Below the pieces are notes generated by a model. That model worked only from the letters and a program-made list of their open reading frames with translations. It was not told where the DNA came from and did no database searches. Positions 6,621-12,829 of a DNA stretch of 14,215 nucleotides are shown here, piece after piece. Where the stretch lies: positions 1 through 14,215 of the forward strand of contig JAZQUC010000135.1 in NCBI GenBank assembly GCA_045631075.1, in the 5' to 3' direction. Within the stretch, counting starts at the first letter, position 1, and the number at the start of each line of letters is the position of its first letter. This stretch comes from Fimenecus sp045631075. Its GTDB lineage: Bacteria; Bacillota; Clostridia; Oscillospirales; Acutalibacteraceae. A program made the position numbers and the translations under genes.

Positions 6621-6691
6621 TTTTAAAAACTCCTTTTAATTTAAAAATTTTTTGTTTTATTTTTGTTTTATTTTTTGGTTAGTTATTTTTT
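6621..6691 (-). other. A-rich leader upstream of the capsid gene
   Basis: On the minus strand this 71-base gap is almost entirely A and T, with repeated AAATAAAACA blocks, before the AAAGGAG site. I see no convincing promoter. Its very low structure potential would leave the ribosome site open, which suits a highly translated gene. Confidence 0.5.
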
Positions 6692-6835
6692 TTATGCTTC
6701 TGCAACCATATCAGAAACAACAGGTACATTTACCTTTGTAAAGATTTTCTTAATCATATAAATGAAAAGAATTGTAATGAAAGTCTGAACAAAAGTATTA
6801 ATCCACCAAGAAGGTGAAGCAAGATTAATTCCCAT
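6692..6835 (-). CDS. Small one-helix membrane protein, paralogue of its upstream neighbour (47 aa)
   Basis: The 47-residue product has a short N-terminus with two Trp (SPSWWINT), a hydrophobic helix at about 13-28 (TFVQTFITILFIYMI), a Lys-rich turn and a tail ending PVVSDMVAEA. The next gene upstream encodes a protein of identical length and layout with a related tail (IPGVSELIQAV), suggesting tandem duplication. AAAGGGGG lies about 9 bases before the ATG. Placement between packaging ATPase and capsid gene suggests a virion-membrane protein, possibly of the unique packaging vertex as for small tectiviral proteins near the ATPase; this is inference. Confidence 0.78.
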   Translation of the reverse strand: MGINLASPSWWINTFVQTFITILFIYMIKKIFTKVNVPVVSDMVAEA

Positions 6836-6863
6836 AAATGAAAACCCCCTTTCTAAAATTTTT

Positions 6864-6882
6864 CTTATACAGCCTGTATAAG
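6864..6882. repeat. Perfect 9-bp inverted repeat at a gene end
   Basis: CTTATACAGCCTGTATAAG has 9-base complementary arms around a central C. It covers the stop codon of the upstream 47-residue gene. The core ACAGCCTGT also occurs in the palindrome at 12731-12750. It could be a protein-binding site or an RNA hairpin between the two paralogous genes. Confidence 0.55.
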
Positions 6883-7008
6883 TTCGGAAACACCTGGAAT
6901 AGGATATTTAACACTAATAACCTTTGCACCATTTATGAAAATCACAAAAAGCATAAACAAAGCAATAGCATTAACTAAACCCACACCAAGAAATTTTGAT
7001 GTATCCAT
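6865..7008 (-). CDS. Small one-helix membrane protein, first of a paralogous pair (47 aa)
   Basis: The 47-residue product consists of a short N-terminus, a long hydrophobic helix at about 7-26 (LGVGLVNAIALFMLFVIFI) and a polar tail ending in PIPGVSELIQAV. It shares length, layout and the Pro-Val-Ser-(acidic/hydrophobic) tail with the next gene. The ATG at 7008 has AAAGGGG 8 bases upstream and lies just after the packaging ATPase stop. In tectiviruses short membrane proteins adjacent to the ATPase gene form the genome-packaging vertex; a similar role is possible here but unproven. Confidence 0.78.
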   Translation of the reverse strand: MDTSKFLGVGLVNAIALFMLFVIFINGAKVISVKYPIPGVSELIQAV

Positions 7009-7024
7009 TCAGAACACCCCTTTC

Positions 7025-7666
7025 TTAAAGTTTTAATTTTGCCTGAACACAATTAGTTGAACCAATTGTTGCATATTGAAATATATATTTCGGCAATAAC
7101 TTCCAGAAATCTTCACAACCTGTTGAATCAACAAGTTTTTTTCTGTCCTGTGGTAAAGGCGTATTAAATATAAAAAAGTGTTGTGAATTTGCAATACATG
7201 TTGTCGGTATATCCATAGGTCTTTGAGTACAACACCATACAACAGCATTTATAAATCTTCCTCTTGTATATAACTTTTTCAAGCTGAAAGGGTATCTCTG
7301 GGGACTATCTGCAACAGACATCATTTCATCAACCCATAAAATACAATCACCTTTTTTATAAACCCATTCACCAAGTTCATTATAAAAATCAGAGTTCATT
7401 TCTTCAGGAACAGGTGCATATATTACACGATTTTTTGTTACTGAAGGAAGTTCTTCCAAACGTTCAATAATTTGTACTTCTTCATTTTTTAAACTGTACC
7501 AGACAGGTTTTCCTTCCTTCAGTTTTTGCAGACATTCCAACTTAGTATCAAGTTTAATAACCATTGAAGGAACATTTGCAAGGTACACTTCACAAAGTAT
7601 TGTCTTTCCTGAACCTGTACCACCACAAACAAAAACATGTTCATCCATACCGATATTAATCTGCAT
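7025..7666 (-). CDS. Genome-packaging ATPase (FtsK/HerA-type, tectivirus P9-like)
   Basis: A compact 213-residue P-loop ATPase. Walker A is GGTGSGKT at residues 15-22, Walker B is ILWVDE at 109-114 with D113 and E114, and the third-strand polar residue is Q148 in CTQRP, followed by the IANSQHFFIF segment typical of this clade. R136 in the YTRGR stretch may be an arginine-finger-like residue. Size and motif spacing match packaging ATPases of membrane-containing double-jelly-roll viruses, which pump DNA into preformed shells, and do not match large terminases or cellular FtsK. AAAGGAAC lies about 9 bases before the ATG; the gene overlaps its upstream neighbour by 11 bases. No membrane helix is present. 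Confidence 0.93.
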   Translation of the reverse strand: MQINIGMDEHVFVCGGTGSGKTILCEVYLANVPSMVIKLDTKLECLQKLKEGKPVWYSLKNEEVQIIERLEELPSVTKNRVIYAPVPEEMNSDFYNELGEWVYKKGDCILWVDEMMSVADSPQRYPFSLKKLYTRGRFINAVVWCCTQRPMDIPTTCIANSQHFFIFNTPLPQDRKKLVDSTGCEDFWKLLPKYIFQYATIGSTNCVQAKLKL

Positions 7667-7853
7667 TTACATCAGTTCCTTTTATGTATGCAATCTGTTC
7701 TTCAATTTCACGAATAAAATTTAAAATCTTTTCTTCTTCAATTTCATTACTGTATAGGTGAAATTGATTCAAAAATGGTTTTACCATCATTTGAAGGTGT
7801 AACGGCATCTTTTCGAGATACTTTGTTATTACTATCTGTACCCTTTGAAACAT
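7656..7853 (-). CDS. Small helical protein overlapping both neighbours (65 aa)
   Basis: The frame overlaps the end of the helical membrane-type gene by about 107 bases and the ATPase start by 11. The product is mostly helical with an acidic C-terminal helix (NEIEEEKILNFIREIEEQIAYI) and no clear membrane segment. I start at ATG 7853 because AGGAA lies about 6 bases upstream. Alternatives are ATG 7877 (73 residues, GGAG 12 bases upstream) and later ATGs at 7808 or 7790, which overlap less but lack good sites. The non-overlapping C-terminal part looks genuinely coding; function unknown. Confidence 0.6.
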   Translation of the reverse strand: MFQRVQIVITKYLEKMPLHLQMMVKPFLNQFHLYSNEIEEEKILNFIREIEEQIAYIKGTDVNAD

Positions 7854-8439
7854 TGTTATTTCCTGATTCTGTTCCATTTACTTTTTTAACTCCTTTTTTA
7901 GTTTTATTATTCTGAAGTGTAATTATTAAACGTGGTGCAAAAATCATCAGACATGCAGAAATAAGTGCAAAAGCATCTGCATGTTCGCCTAATCCTTTTA
8001 AACTTTCAGATTTTGCAATAATATTTGATAAAGGCTTTGCAATCTGTTCTGCTTCAGGTTCTGTTATCAACCAATGTGACATACCTTCACGTGAAGCAAC
8101 CATTGAAGAAACAGCAACAATAAATGCAGAAATCTGTTTTGTATCAAAAGAATTATTTTCTTCTTCCTTTTTCGCTCTTTTTGTATATGTTCGTTTAGGT
8201 TTTATTTCCTGTGGTTCAGGAATGTTTACTTCAGGTAAATCTGTTAAAACAGAAACTTTGCTAACCTTTTTAGCTTTGACTGTTTTGGTACTTCCTGTTC
8301 CTGTTCCTGTTCCAGAACTTCCGCTTCCTGTTCCTGTGGAAGTGGTACTGTTATTTCCTGTGTCTGACTTTCGTTCTGTGGTTTTTCCTTCAAGCTGTTT
8401 AGAATCGCTGTTTGTGATTCCATTAACTTTTTCACCCAT
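7747..8439 (-). CDS. Helical membrane-type late protein with low-complexity N-terminus (230 aa)
   Basis: Residues 1-55 are Gly/Ser/Thr low-complexity with GT repeats; 55-95 are basic and Pro/Lys-rich; 100-117 and 155-176 are hydrophobic helices flanking SHWLITEPEAEQIAKPLSNI; the rest is an Asn/Ser/Lys-rich tail. The HWLIT-EPEAE-IA-PLSNI pattern recalls helical proteins I have seen in double-jelly-roll viruses and plasmids, but I cannot name the family. The first 196 bases overlap the acidic gene in another frame, and base composition at third codon positions favours this frame within the overlap. Either it starts at ATG 8439 (GAGGAA about 8 bases upstream) or it is reached by -1 frameshifting from the acidic gene. 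Confidence 0.72.
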   Translation of the reverse strand: MGEKVNGITNSDSKQLEGKTTERKSDTGNNSTTSTGTGSGSSGTGTGTGSTKTVKAKKVSKVSVLTDLPEVNIPEPQEIKPKRTYTKRAKKEEENNSFDTKQISAFIVAVSSMVASREGMSHWLITEPEAEQIAKPLSNIIAKSESLKGLGEHADAFALISACLMIFAPRLIITLQNNKTKKGVKKVNGTESGNNNVSKGTDSNNKVSRKDAVTPSNDGKTIFESISPIQ

Positions 8440-8555
8440 GATGGTTCTTCCTCTCTTTCATGTTCTTCAGCTTCTTCTGAAGCTGTTTCAGGTTCTTCAA
8501 ATTCTTCTTCAATTTCTTCAACTTCTTCAGCTTCTTCAATTTTGTTTTCTTCCAT
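8244..8555 (-). CDS. Acidic coiled-coil-like protein (103 aa)
   Basis: Residues 1-38 are extremely Glu-rich, followed by an amphipathic helix (PSWVKKLMESQTAILNSLKE, 38-57), a Gln/Glu/Pro linker with an EQEQEQE repeat, and a basic C-terminus (SKLKRLAKFLF). The ATG has AAGGAG about 8 bases upstream, inside the gap after the preceding stop. The last 65 codons share DNA with the next gene. Before 8439 the third codon positions are almost all A or T as expected for this genome; within the overlap they become G-rich in this frame. This could mean a true overlap, or a shift into the neighbouring frame. A scaffold-like or DNA-mimic role is only speculation. Confidence 0.65.
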   Translation of the reverse strand: MEENKIEEAEEVEEIEEEFEEPETASEEAEEHEREEEPSWVKKLMESQTAILNSLKEKPQNESQTQEITVPLPQEQEAEVLEQEQEQEVPKQSKLKRLAKFLF

Positions 8556-8567
8556 TGTTTCAACTCC

Positions 8568-8732
8568 TTATTTTTTCTTCTTTTTAACTTTATATTTAGT
8601 TCCAATTAACCACCAAGCATCATTATCTTTAGCTGTAAAAATTCCACCTTTAGAATATTGTGTTATAGATTTACCTTTTTTAGATTTCTTTTTATGTGCA
8701 TAACCGAAACTTTTCTTTAATATATTTGCCAT
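8568..8732 (-). CDS. Small basic protein, first late gene (54 aa)
   Basis: This 54-residue product is very basic: HKKKSKKGK at 13-21 and a terminal run of Lys (VKKKKK). Its centre (GGIFTAKDNDAWWLIGTKYKV) has paired Trp and alternating hydrophobics, resembling a small beta-hairpin or SH3-like element. It is the first gene after the late promoter and the next gene's AAGGAG starts right at its stop codon. A purine-rich stretch (AAAAAGTAGG) precedes the ATG at 8732 without a strong Shine-Dalgarno. DNA condensation or nucleic-acid binding inside the virion is a reasonable guess from charge. Confidence 0.7.
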   Translation of the reverse strand: MANILKKSFGYAHKKKSKKGKSITQYSKGGIFTAKDNDAWWLIGTKYKVKKKKK

Positions 8733-8764
8733 TTTTAAAAACCTACTTTTTAAATTTTCTAAAA

Positions 8765-8802
8765 TTATTTTAATATAATAATTTTCAAAATGTAAGTGAA
8801 CA
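8765..8802 (-). promoter_or_regulatory. Late promoter candidate
   Basis: On the minus strand TATATT (8772-8777) lies within TTATATTAAAATAA (8765-8778), and TGTTCA (8797-8802) lies 19 bases upstream; TTCACT gives a 17-base spacer to the same -10. The same 14-base element and an upstream TGTTCA occur at 12786-12825. It sits between the terminator of the replication block and the first late gene. Confidence 0.6.
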
Positions 8803-8811
8803 TGTGATACT

Positions 8812-8843
8812 AAAAATAAAAAGTCACACTAAACGTGTGACTT
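8812..8843 (-). terminator. Rho-independent terminator after the replication block
   Basis: A perfect 9-bp stem (AAGTCACAC at 8821-8829, GTGTGACTT at 8835-8843) with a 5-base loop is followed on the minus strand by TTTATTTTTA. The stop codon of the winged-helix gene lies in the loop and its last codons form the ascending arm. This is the clearest terminator in the window and separates replication from late genes. Confidence 0.88.
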
Positions 8844-9053
8844 AATTGTTATTCCTCTTGCAATTTTAGGTGTAATTGAAATATAATTCTTTTCCATTAA
8901 CTGAATTAAATATCTGTGTATCATGTTGGGACTTTGTAAATATACACCTTTTTGTATTTCTCTGATTGAAGGTGAATAACCATGTAGAATATAATATTTA
9001 CAAATAAATTCAAAAATATCTTTTTCACGTTTTGTCAATTCTTTATTTTTCAA
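8829..9053 (-). CDS. LexA-type winged-helix DNA-binding protein without protease domain
   Basis: The 74-residue protein corresponds to the N-terminal DNA-binding domain of LexA: a first helix ending KYYILHGYSPSIREI, recognition helix around 40-52 (QSPNMIHRYLIQLM) and a wing (ISITPKIARGITI). The YSPSIREI pattern matches YPPTVREI of LexA. The autocleaving peptidase half is absent, so it cannot self-cleave. Betatectiviruses such as GIL01 are controlled through the host LexA system and also carry small regulators at this location, so a lysogeny or late-gene regulator is likely. Start is TTG at 9053, chosen because GAGGTG lies about 8 bases upstream. The terminator overlaps its 3' end. Confidence 0.85.
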   Translation of the reverse strand: MKNKELTKREKDIFEFICKYYILHGYSPSIREIQKGVYLQSPNMIHRYLIQLMEKNYISITPKIARGITIKSHV

Positions 9054-9065
9054 AAAAATAACACC

Positions 9066-11099
9066 TCACATTATAGGATTGAATATGTTTCTGTTTTCAT
9101 CCCTTAAAGGTTCAAGATTCGGAGATAAATCAAAGTGTTCAAAGGCTTCATAACTTTCAATAAAATGTGCCTGTGTTGAATTATTGTTATAATCCATGAT
9201 TCTTTTTTGCTGATTCAGGATATATAATTTTTTATCACGTACTTCATAATAATTGAAATCAAGATTTTTATTCTGCATGTATCTGATACTACGTAACATT
9301 TCTTTTTGATTTTCAACAACAATATAACTTTCTTTTTGTTCTGCAAAAGTGTTATATAAATTAACAATAAATCTTCTATCAAATGTTTTTTGAGTATCTT
9401 TTGAAACACCTTTAAATTTTATATTTTCTTTGAAATATGTTTTCTTTGATACACTTTCATAATAAACTTTAGGCTGAATAAAAATACCTTCTGTTAATAA
9501 TCCTTCAACATCAAGTAAACCCAGCTTTGTAGGATGAAGCATTTCTTCAGGTAGTTTCATATTTGATACAATTGAATCTGTATCACAATAATAAATTTCT
9601 GCACCCATTTCTTCCAATACTTCAAAAGCATTTAAAAGTGATAAACGTGCATAACTTGTTACATAAGAAGCAATTTGAACTTGTACAGTTTCAGAAATAA
9701 CAATATTTTCAACTTCAATGCATCCAAGTTCTTCATCAATTGAAATTATTTTATCTTCATATTTTGATATTTTTTCAATTGGTGCAAGTGCTGACCTTTC
9801 ACGTATTAATGCTGTCCATCCGTATGCTGTATTCATTAATAACTTTGATAAAGTATATAAAGCTTTGTTATTATCGTTTTTCGCCTGTTCTTTAATTTTT
9901 GATAATATTGAAATTAAATTTTTAAATACTTTAAATGTAGTGCAAAAATGAATCTGTTCAAGGTATTCAATTACTTCAACATTATATTTTTCAATAGCAT
10001 GTGCAAGTTCGTTATATGTCCATGTTCCCACAACATAACCACAAGGAAAAATCAATTTCCCTTTTTTAATTGGTAAAGGTGGTATTTTACATTCAGGTAT
10101 AAAAATTTTTGCTTTTATAAATCCTAATCCTTTTTTGTGCCTTTGCCATACTTTAAAATTAAAAGCAATTGTTTCAGCATCTGTATAAAATTCAGGTGCA
10201 CCAATAGGAAAATCATTGTCAATCATTTGTGAAGGGTACAAAGAATTGAAGTCCATGTGATACCCGACAATTTTATTATTATCAGGCTTTAGATGTGTTT
10301 TAAAAACTTCAGTTCTACCACCACAATATGAAGCACGTATTTTTGTTTCAATATCTTTATATGATACAGGTGAATCAGAATAATTTGCATGTATTTCTTT
10401 GTCACTCGACCACCATTTATTTTTAGTCAACATTTCAAAATCAGTTTTATTCATTCCTTCAGATTTAAAAGGAATACCTTTAAAACCATTTTTAAATATC
10501 TTCTTTGACATTGAAGCTGTGGTCATACATTTACTTAAATCTTCAAATGATAAACCTGAAACATCACATAATTTTTCAATTACTTCATAAAGTGAAATAA
10601 CATCATATCCTAAATATTTTAAATATAGTTCATCATCAACATTACACCTGTCAAGAAAATCAACAATATCAGTATATTCATCAGGATATGTTTTCTGTAC
10701 TTCTTCCCAAAGGTCAAGTTTTCCATTTTCAATGTCAAAAGCTTCAGACAATGATTTTAATGACATAGGAAGAAGTTTAAAAGAATCATGTAACGTGTAT
10801 TTTTTACATGCAACAATCACATACTTACCATTAATTAACCTTGTATTTGACCACTTCACATTTTTTCGGTTTAATACAGAAGGTATTTTTCGTAAATCAA
10901 ATTCAAGGTTATGAATATAAATTTCTAATGCAAAACCTTTTTTATACCATTCGTTTATTTTAGGTTCTATATCTTCAAATGTATATCCGTATGTGACAGC
11001 TTCACCATCATAAATGGCAATACGTTTCAAATCACCTTTTAAACCATTATAAGTTTCAGTATCTAAAGTAATTAACTTTTTAGGTTTTTTTCTTGCCAT
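9066..11099 (-). CDS. Protein-primed family B DNA polymerase
   Basis: A 677-residue polymerase with all expected motifs. Exonuclease: ExoI LDTET (D13, E15), ExoII HNLEFD (N64, D68), ExoIII YLGYD (Y162, D166). YxGG at 258-261 links the exonuclease and polymerase halves. Polymerase motif A is DFNSLYPS (D283), motif B is KLLMNTAYG (K419, N423, Y426, G427), motif C is YCDTDS (D506, D508), and KVY (544-546) follows. Residues about 305-400 between motifs A and B would hold the TPR1/TPR2 insertions of the protein-primed branch. Length suits tectivirus and phi29-like enzymes (about 550-750). It lies directly downstream of the terminal-protein candidate with AAAAGGGTG before its ATG, and replicates the linear genome from the inverted repeats. 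Confidence 0.97.
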   Translation of the reverse strand: MARKKPKKLITLDTETYNGLKGDLKRIAIYDGEAVTYGYTFEDIEPKINEWYKKGFALEIYIHNLEFDLRKIPSVLNRKNVKWSNTRLINGKYVIVACKKYTLHDSFKLLPMSLKSLSEAFDIENGKLDLWEEVQKTYPDEYTDIVDFLDRCNVDDELYLKYLGYDVISLYEVIEKLCDVSGLSFEDLSKCMTTASMSKKIFKNGFKGIPFKSEGMNKTDFEMLTKNKWWSSDKEIHANYSDSPVSYKDIETKIRASYCGGRTEVFKTHLKPDNNKIVGYHMDFNSLYPSQMIDNDFPIGAPEFYTDAETIAFNFKVWQRHKKGLGFIKAKIFIPECKIPPLPIKKGKLIFPCGYVVGTWTYNELAHAIEKYNVEVIEYLEQIHFCTTFKVFKNLISILSKIKEQAKNDNNKALYTLSKLLMNTAYGWTALIRERSALAPIEKISKYEDKIISIDEELGCIEVENIVISETVQVQIASYVTSYARLSLLNAFEVLEEMGAEIYYCDTDSIVSNMKLPEEMLHPTKLGLLDVEGLLTEGIFIQPKVYYESVSKKTYFKENIKFKGVSKDTQKTFDRRFIVNLYNTFAEQKESYIVVENQKEMLRSIRYMQNKNLDFNYYEVRDKKLYILNQQKRIMDYNNNSTQAHFIESYEAFEHFDLSPNLEPLRDENRNIFNPIM

Positions 11100-11113
11100 T
11101 TAATAACACCCTT

Positions 11114-11995
11114 TTAACCGAATATTTGTTTATGAATTTCAGGAAGGTTTTCATGTGCGTATGTTTCAAACTTTGCATAATAGTCTTGCACATGTTCAGG
11201 CTTTGCACGTGTCATAACAGACAGCATCATGTTTGCATAACCTCTGACAGTAAATTTATCACTTGTTAAGAAATGTCCATCTTCAGCAACAGCACCTTTG
11301 TTATAACCTTTTTTAAAGCTATCACGTGCAGAACTTTTTAATTTTTCTCTATCCGAAGAAGTTTGTATTTTTGCAACACCGAGAAAATATTTATCCCCTC
11401 TGGGAGATTTTCCGCTTTTTGCATATTGGTATTCTTCGTGAATACGTGCTATCATTTCATTAGTAGGAAGGTCATTAAATTCCGCTAAAGCTAAATCATA
11501 ATGTGATTCACCTGTAACATCTGACCAGAGTACCGAAAGGCTTTCTTTTGCTTTATATACAGTTCTATCACCTTTGAAAATAGCATCTTCAACATATTTA
11601 TATGATTTACCTTTATATTTATTAGCAATATGTTCAGGCAATCCACCCTGAATCATTTTTTCTTTTTTTGTTTGTTGCAAGGTTCTTTCACGTTCCCTAC
11701 GTTTTTGAAGCCTTGCAAACTCTTTTAATACATCAGGTGAAAGGTCTTGAAGCTTTGAACCTTTATATTCCTTACCTTTATATTTATAGGTTTCTGTCAG
11801 GTTATTCTTCCTGATAAAGTTTCGGTTTGCTTCACGTCTTGCATGTTTTCTTTCAAGTGCTGAAAGCTGACTTGATACCTTTTTAACTTCCTTTTCAGGA
11901 AGTTTTTTTATTTCCTTTTTTGTATAACCTTTTTCCTGTAATTTCTGATGAACCTTCTGTTTCTGATTCTTCATCTTTTGTCTTTTTTTAGTCAT
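11114..11995 (-). CDS. Terminal protein candidate (primer for DNA replication)
   Basis: The 293-residue product has an intensely basic, helical N-terminus (1-115, with many Lys/Arg/Gln), a middle region rich in Lys and Tyr, and a more balanced C-terminal domain (about 160-293) containing several Tyr residues. Terminal proteins of phi29, PRD1 and Bam35 share this layout: a basic DNA-binding N-terminus and a C-terminal priming domain with an OH-bearing residue that accepts the first nucleotide. The gene immediately precedes PolB, as it does in those phages. No conserved sequence motif defines the family, so the priming residue cannot be named. AAGGTGGTG precedes the ATG by 8 bases, just after a hairpin. 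Confidence 0.75.
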   Translation of the reverse strand: MTKKRQKMKNQKQKVHQKLQEKGYTKKEIKKLPEKEVKKVSSQLSALERKHARREANRNFIRKNNLTETYKYKGKEYKGSKLQDLSPDVLKEFARLQKRRERERTLQQTKKEKMIQGGLPEHIANKYKGKSYKYVEDAIFKGDRTVYKAKESLSVLWSDVTGESHYDLALAEFNDLPTNEMIARIHEEYQYAKSGKSPRGDKYFLGVAKIQTSSDREKLKSSARDSFKKGYNKGAVAEDGHFLTSDKFTVRGYANMMLSVMTRAKPEHVQDYYAKFETYAHENLPEIHKQIFG

Positions 11996-12019
11996 ATATA
12001 CACCACCTTATAAGAACAG

Positions 12020-12049
12020 AAGCCTGTTACCAAATATGATAACAGGCTT
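12020..12049. terminator. Hairpin between SSB-like and terminal-protein genes
   Basis: A 10-bp stem (AAGCCTGTTA at 12020-12029, TAACAGGCTT at 12040-12049) with a 10-base loop. A T run follows on the plus strand (to 12053), so it is a classical terminator only for rightward transcripts, although no rightward gene exists. On the minus strand no U tract follows; there it could attenuate or stabilise mRNA upstream of the terminal-protein gene. Confidence 0.6.
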
Positions 12050-12063
12050 TTTTGAATTAGATA

Positions 12064-12414
12064 TTACAGGTCTATAAACTTAATTCCGAATGTATCTACA
12101 TTAAATTTTTCAGCCTTATAAGGATAAATTGTAAAACCAACCTTACCTTCATTAATTGAAGCAATAGCATCATTATCAGAAAGAATTTCCTTTACTGTAT
12201 CAAGTAAATGTGAAGGTGCATTAACTAAAGCATTATCAATAGCAAATACAGGTGCTTCACCATACTTTGATTTACTATTAATAAAAATCGCTCTTAAAGT
12301 GTAATGTGCTTTTTCACCATTCGCATTGTAAAGGTCTGCAAGTGAAGTGTATTCAAGACCTTCTGTATTAAAATCGAATTTCTTTCCCTTGTTAAATCTG
12401 TTTGCAAAACTCAT
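12064..12414 (-). CDS. Putative phage replication protein, SSB-like candidate (116 aa)
   Basis: The protein is soluble, mixed alpha/beta, with conserved-looking stretches KAHYTLRAIFINSKSKYGEAP, NAPSHLLDTVKEIL and KVGFTIYPY. I recall similar proteins beside replication genes in Firmicutes phages and plasmids, where they are described as hypothetical or ssDNA-binding. In Bam35-like tectiviruses the SSB gene lies just upstream of the terminal protein and PolB, the same position as here. No OB-fold motif can be proven by eye, so the SSB call rests on context. AAAGGAG lies 8 bases before the ATG. Acidic C-terminal tip typical of bacterial SSB is not evident. Confidence 0.7.
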   Translation of the reverse strand: MSFANRFNKGKKFDFNTEGLEYTSLADLYNANGEKAHYTLRAIFINSKSKYGEAPVFAIDNALVNAPSHLLDTVKEILSDNDAIASINEGKVGFTIYPYKAEKFNVDTFGIKFIDL

Positions 12415-12419
12415 AATAA

Positions 12420-12605
12420 TTACTCCTTTTCAACTTTTAATGTGTTAATATAGTTTGTTAAATCTTCAGGAAGTATCACAATTTTTGTTCCTACTTTATA
12501 ATGAACAATCTGCTTTAACTTACACATATTCCTTACAGTTCGTTCAGATACACTCAATATCATAGCAACATGTTTTGTTGACATTCCTTCACTTAAATTT
12601 ACCAT
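12420..12605 (-). CDS. MerR/excisionase-type helix-turn-helix regulator (61 aa)
   Basis: The product matches the small HTH_17/excisionase class: MSTKHVAMILSVSERTVRNM is the helix-turn-helix, followed by VHYKVGTKIVILPEDLTNYI, the usual beta-wing and C-terminal helix. Such proteins bind DNA as regulators. The open frame extends upstream to a TTG at 12767 (115 residues), but I prefer ATG 12605: AAAGGCGG lies about 7 bases before it and a good extended -10 promoter lies just upstream, whereas the TTG has no good site. The upstream 54 codons contain a perfect palindrome and a Cys/His-rich stretch and are probably leader. A regulator of early/replication transcription fits. Confidence 0.75.
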   Translation of the reverse strand: MVNLSEGMSTKHVAMILSVSERTVRNMCKLKQIVHYKVGTKIVILPEDLTNYINTLKVEKE

Positions 12606-12636
12606 AGCATGACCGCCTTTTTCCGTTGATGTACCT

Positions 12637-12666
12637 ATTATAGCATGTTTACCATAATGTGTACAA
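12637..12666 (-). promoter_or_regulatory. Extended -10 promoter for the HTH regulator and replication genes
   Basis: On the minus strand TGCTATAAT gives a consensus -10 (12637-12642) with the TGn extension; TTGTAC (12661-12666) is a weak -35 with an 18-base spacer. Transcription would begin about 25 bases before ATG 12605, which supports that start. Confidence 0.65.
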
Positions 12667-12730
12667 TTATGTGCATTTATTCCGCACTTTACATCATCCG
12701 CAATTTTAATCACCTTCTTTCTGTGTATCG

Positions 12731-12750
12731 ACAGCCTGTGTACAGGCTGT
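12731..12750. promoter_or_regulatory. Perfect palindrome, operator or RNA hairpin
   Basis: ACAGCCTGTGTACAGGCTGT has 9-base complementary arms around a 2-base centre. It lies about 40 bases downstream of the promoter at 12786-12825 and upstream of the one at 12637-12666, a typical operator position. It could equally be a hairpin in the leader RNA. The half-site ACAGCCTGT recurs at 6870. Confidence 0.6.
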
Positions 12751-12785
12751 TTCGTATTAGTTTTCAAATACTCATCAGGATACTT

Positions 12786-12825
12786 TTATTTTAATATAAT
12801 GTTTTGAAATTTAAAATACTGAACA
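12786..12825 (-). promoter_or_regulatory. Promoter sharing the late-promoter element
   Basis: TTATATTAAAATAA on the minus strand (12786-12799) is identical to the late-promoter element at 8765-8778. TGTTCA (12820-12825) lies 21 bases upstream of TATATT and is part of the small palindrome TACTGAACAGTA (12817-12828). It lies just beyond the stop of the 52-residue gene. Confidence 0.55.
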
Positions 12826-12829
12826 GTAA

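Noticed and set aside
8222..8587. 121-residue plus-strand frame (Leu/Phe/Val-rich)
   Set aside because: It is the antisense shadow of the Glu-rich and Gly/Thr-rich minus-strand genes; its Leu/Phe/Pro/Val composition is what those codons give on the opposite strand.
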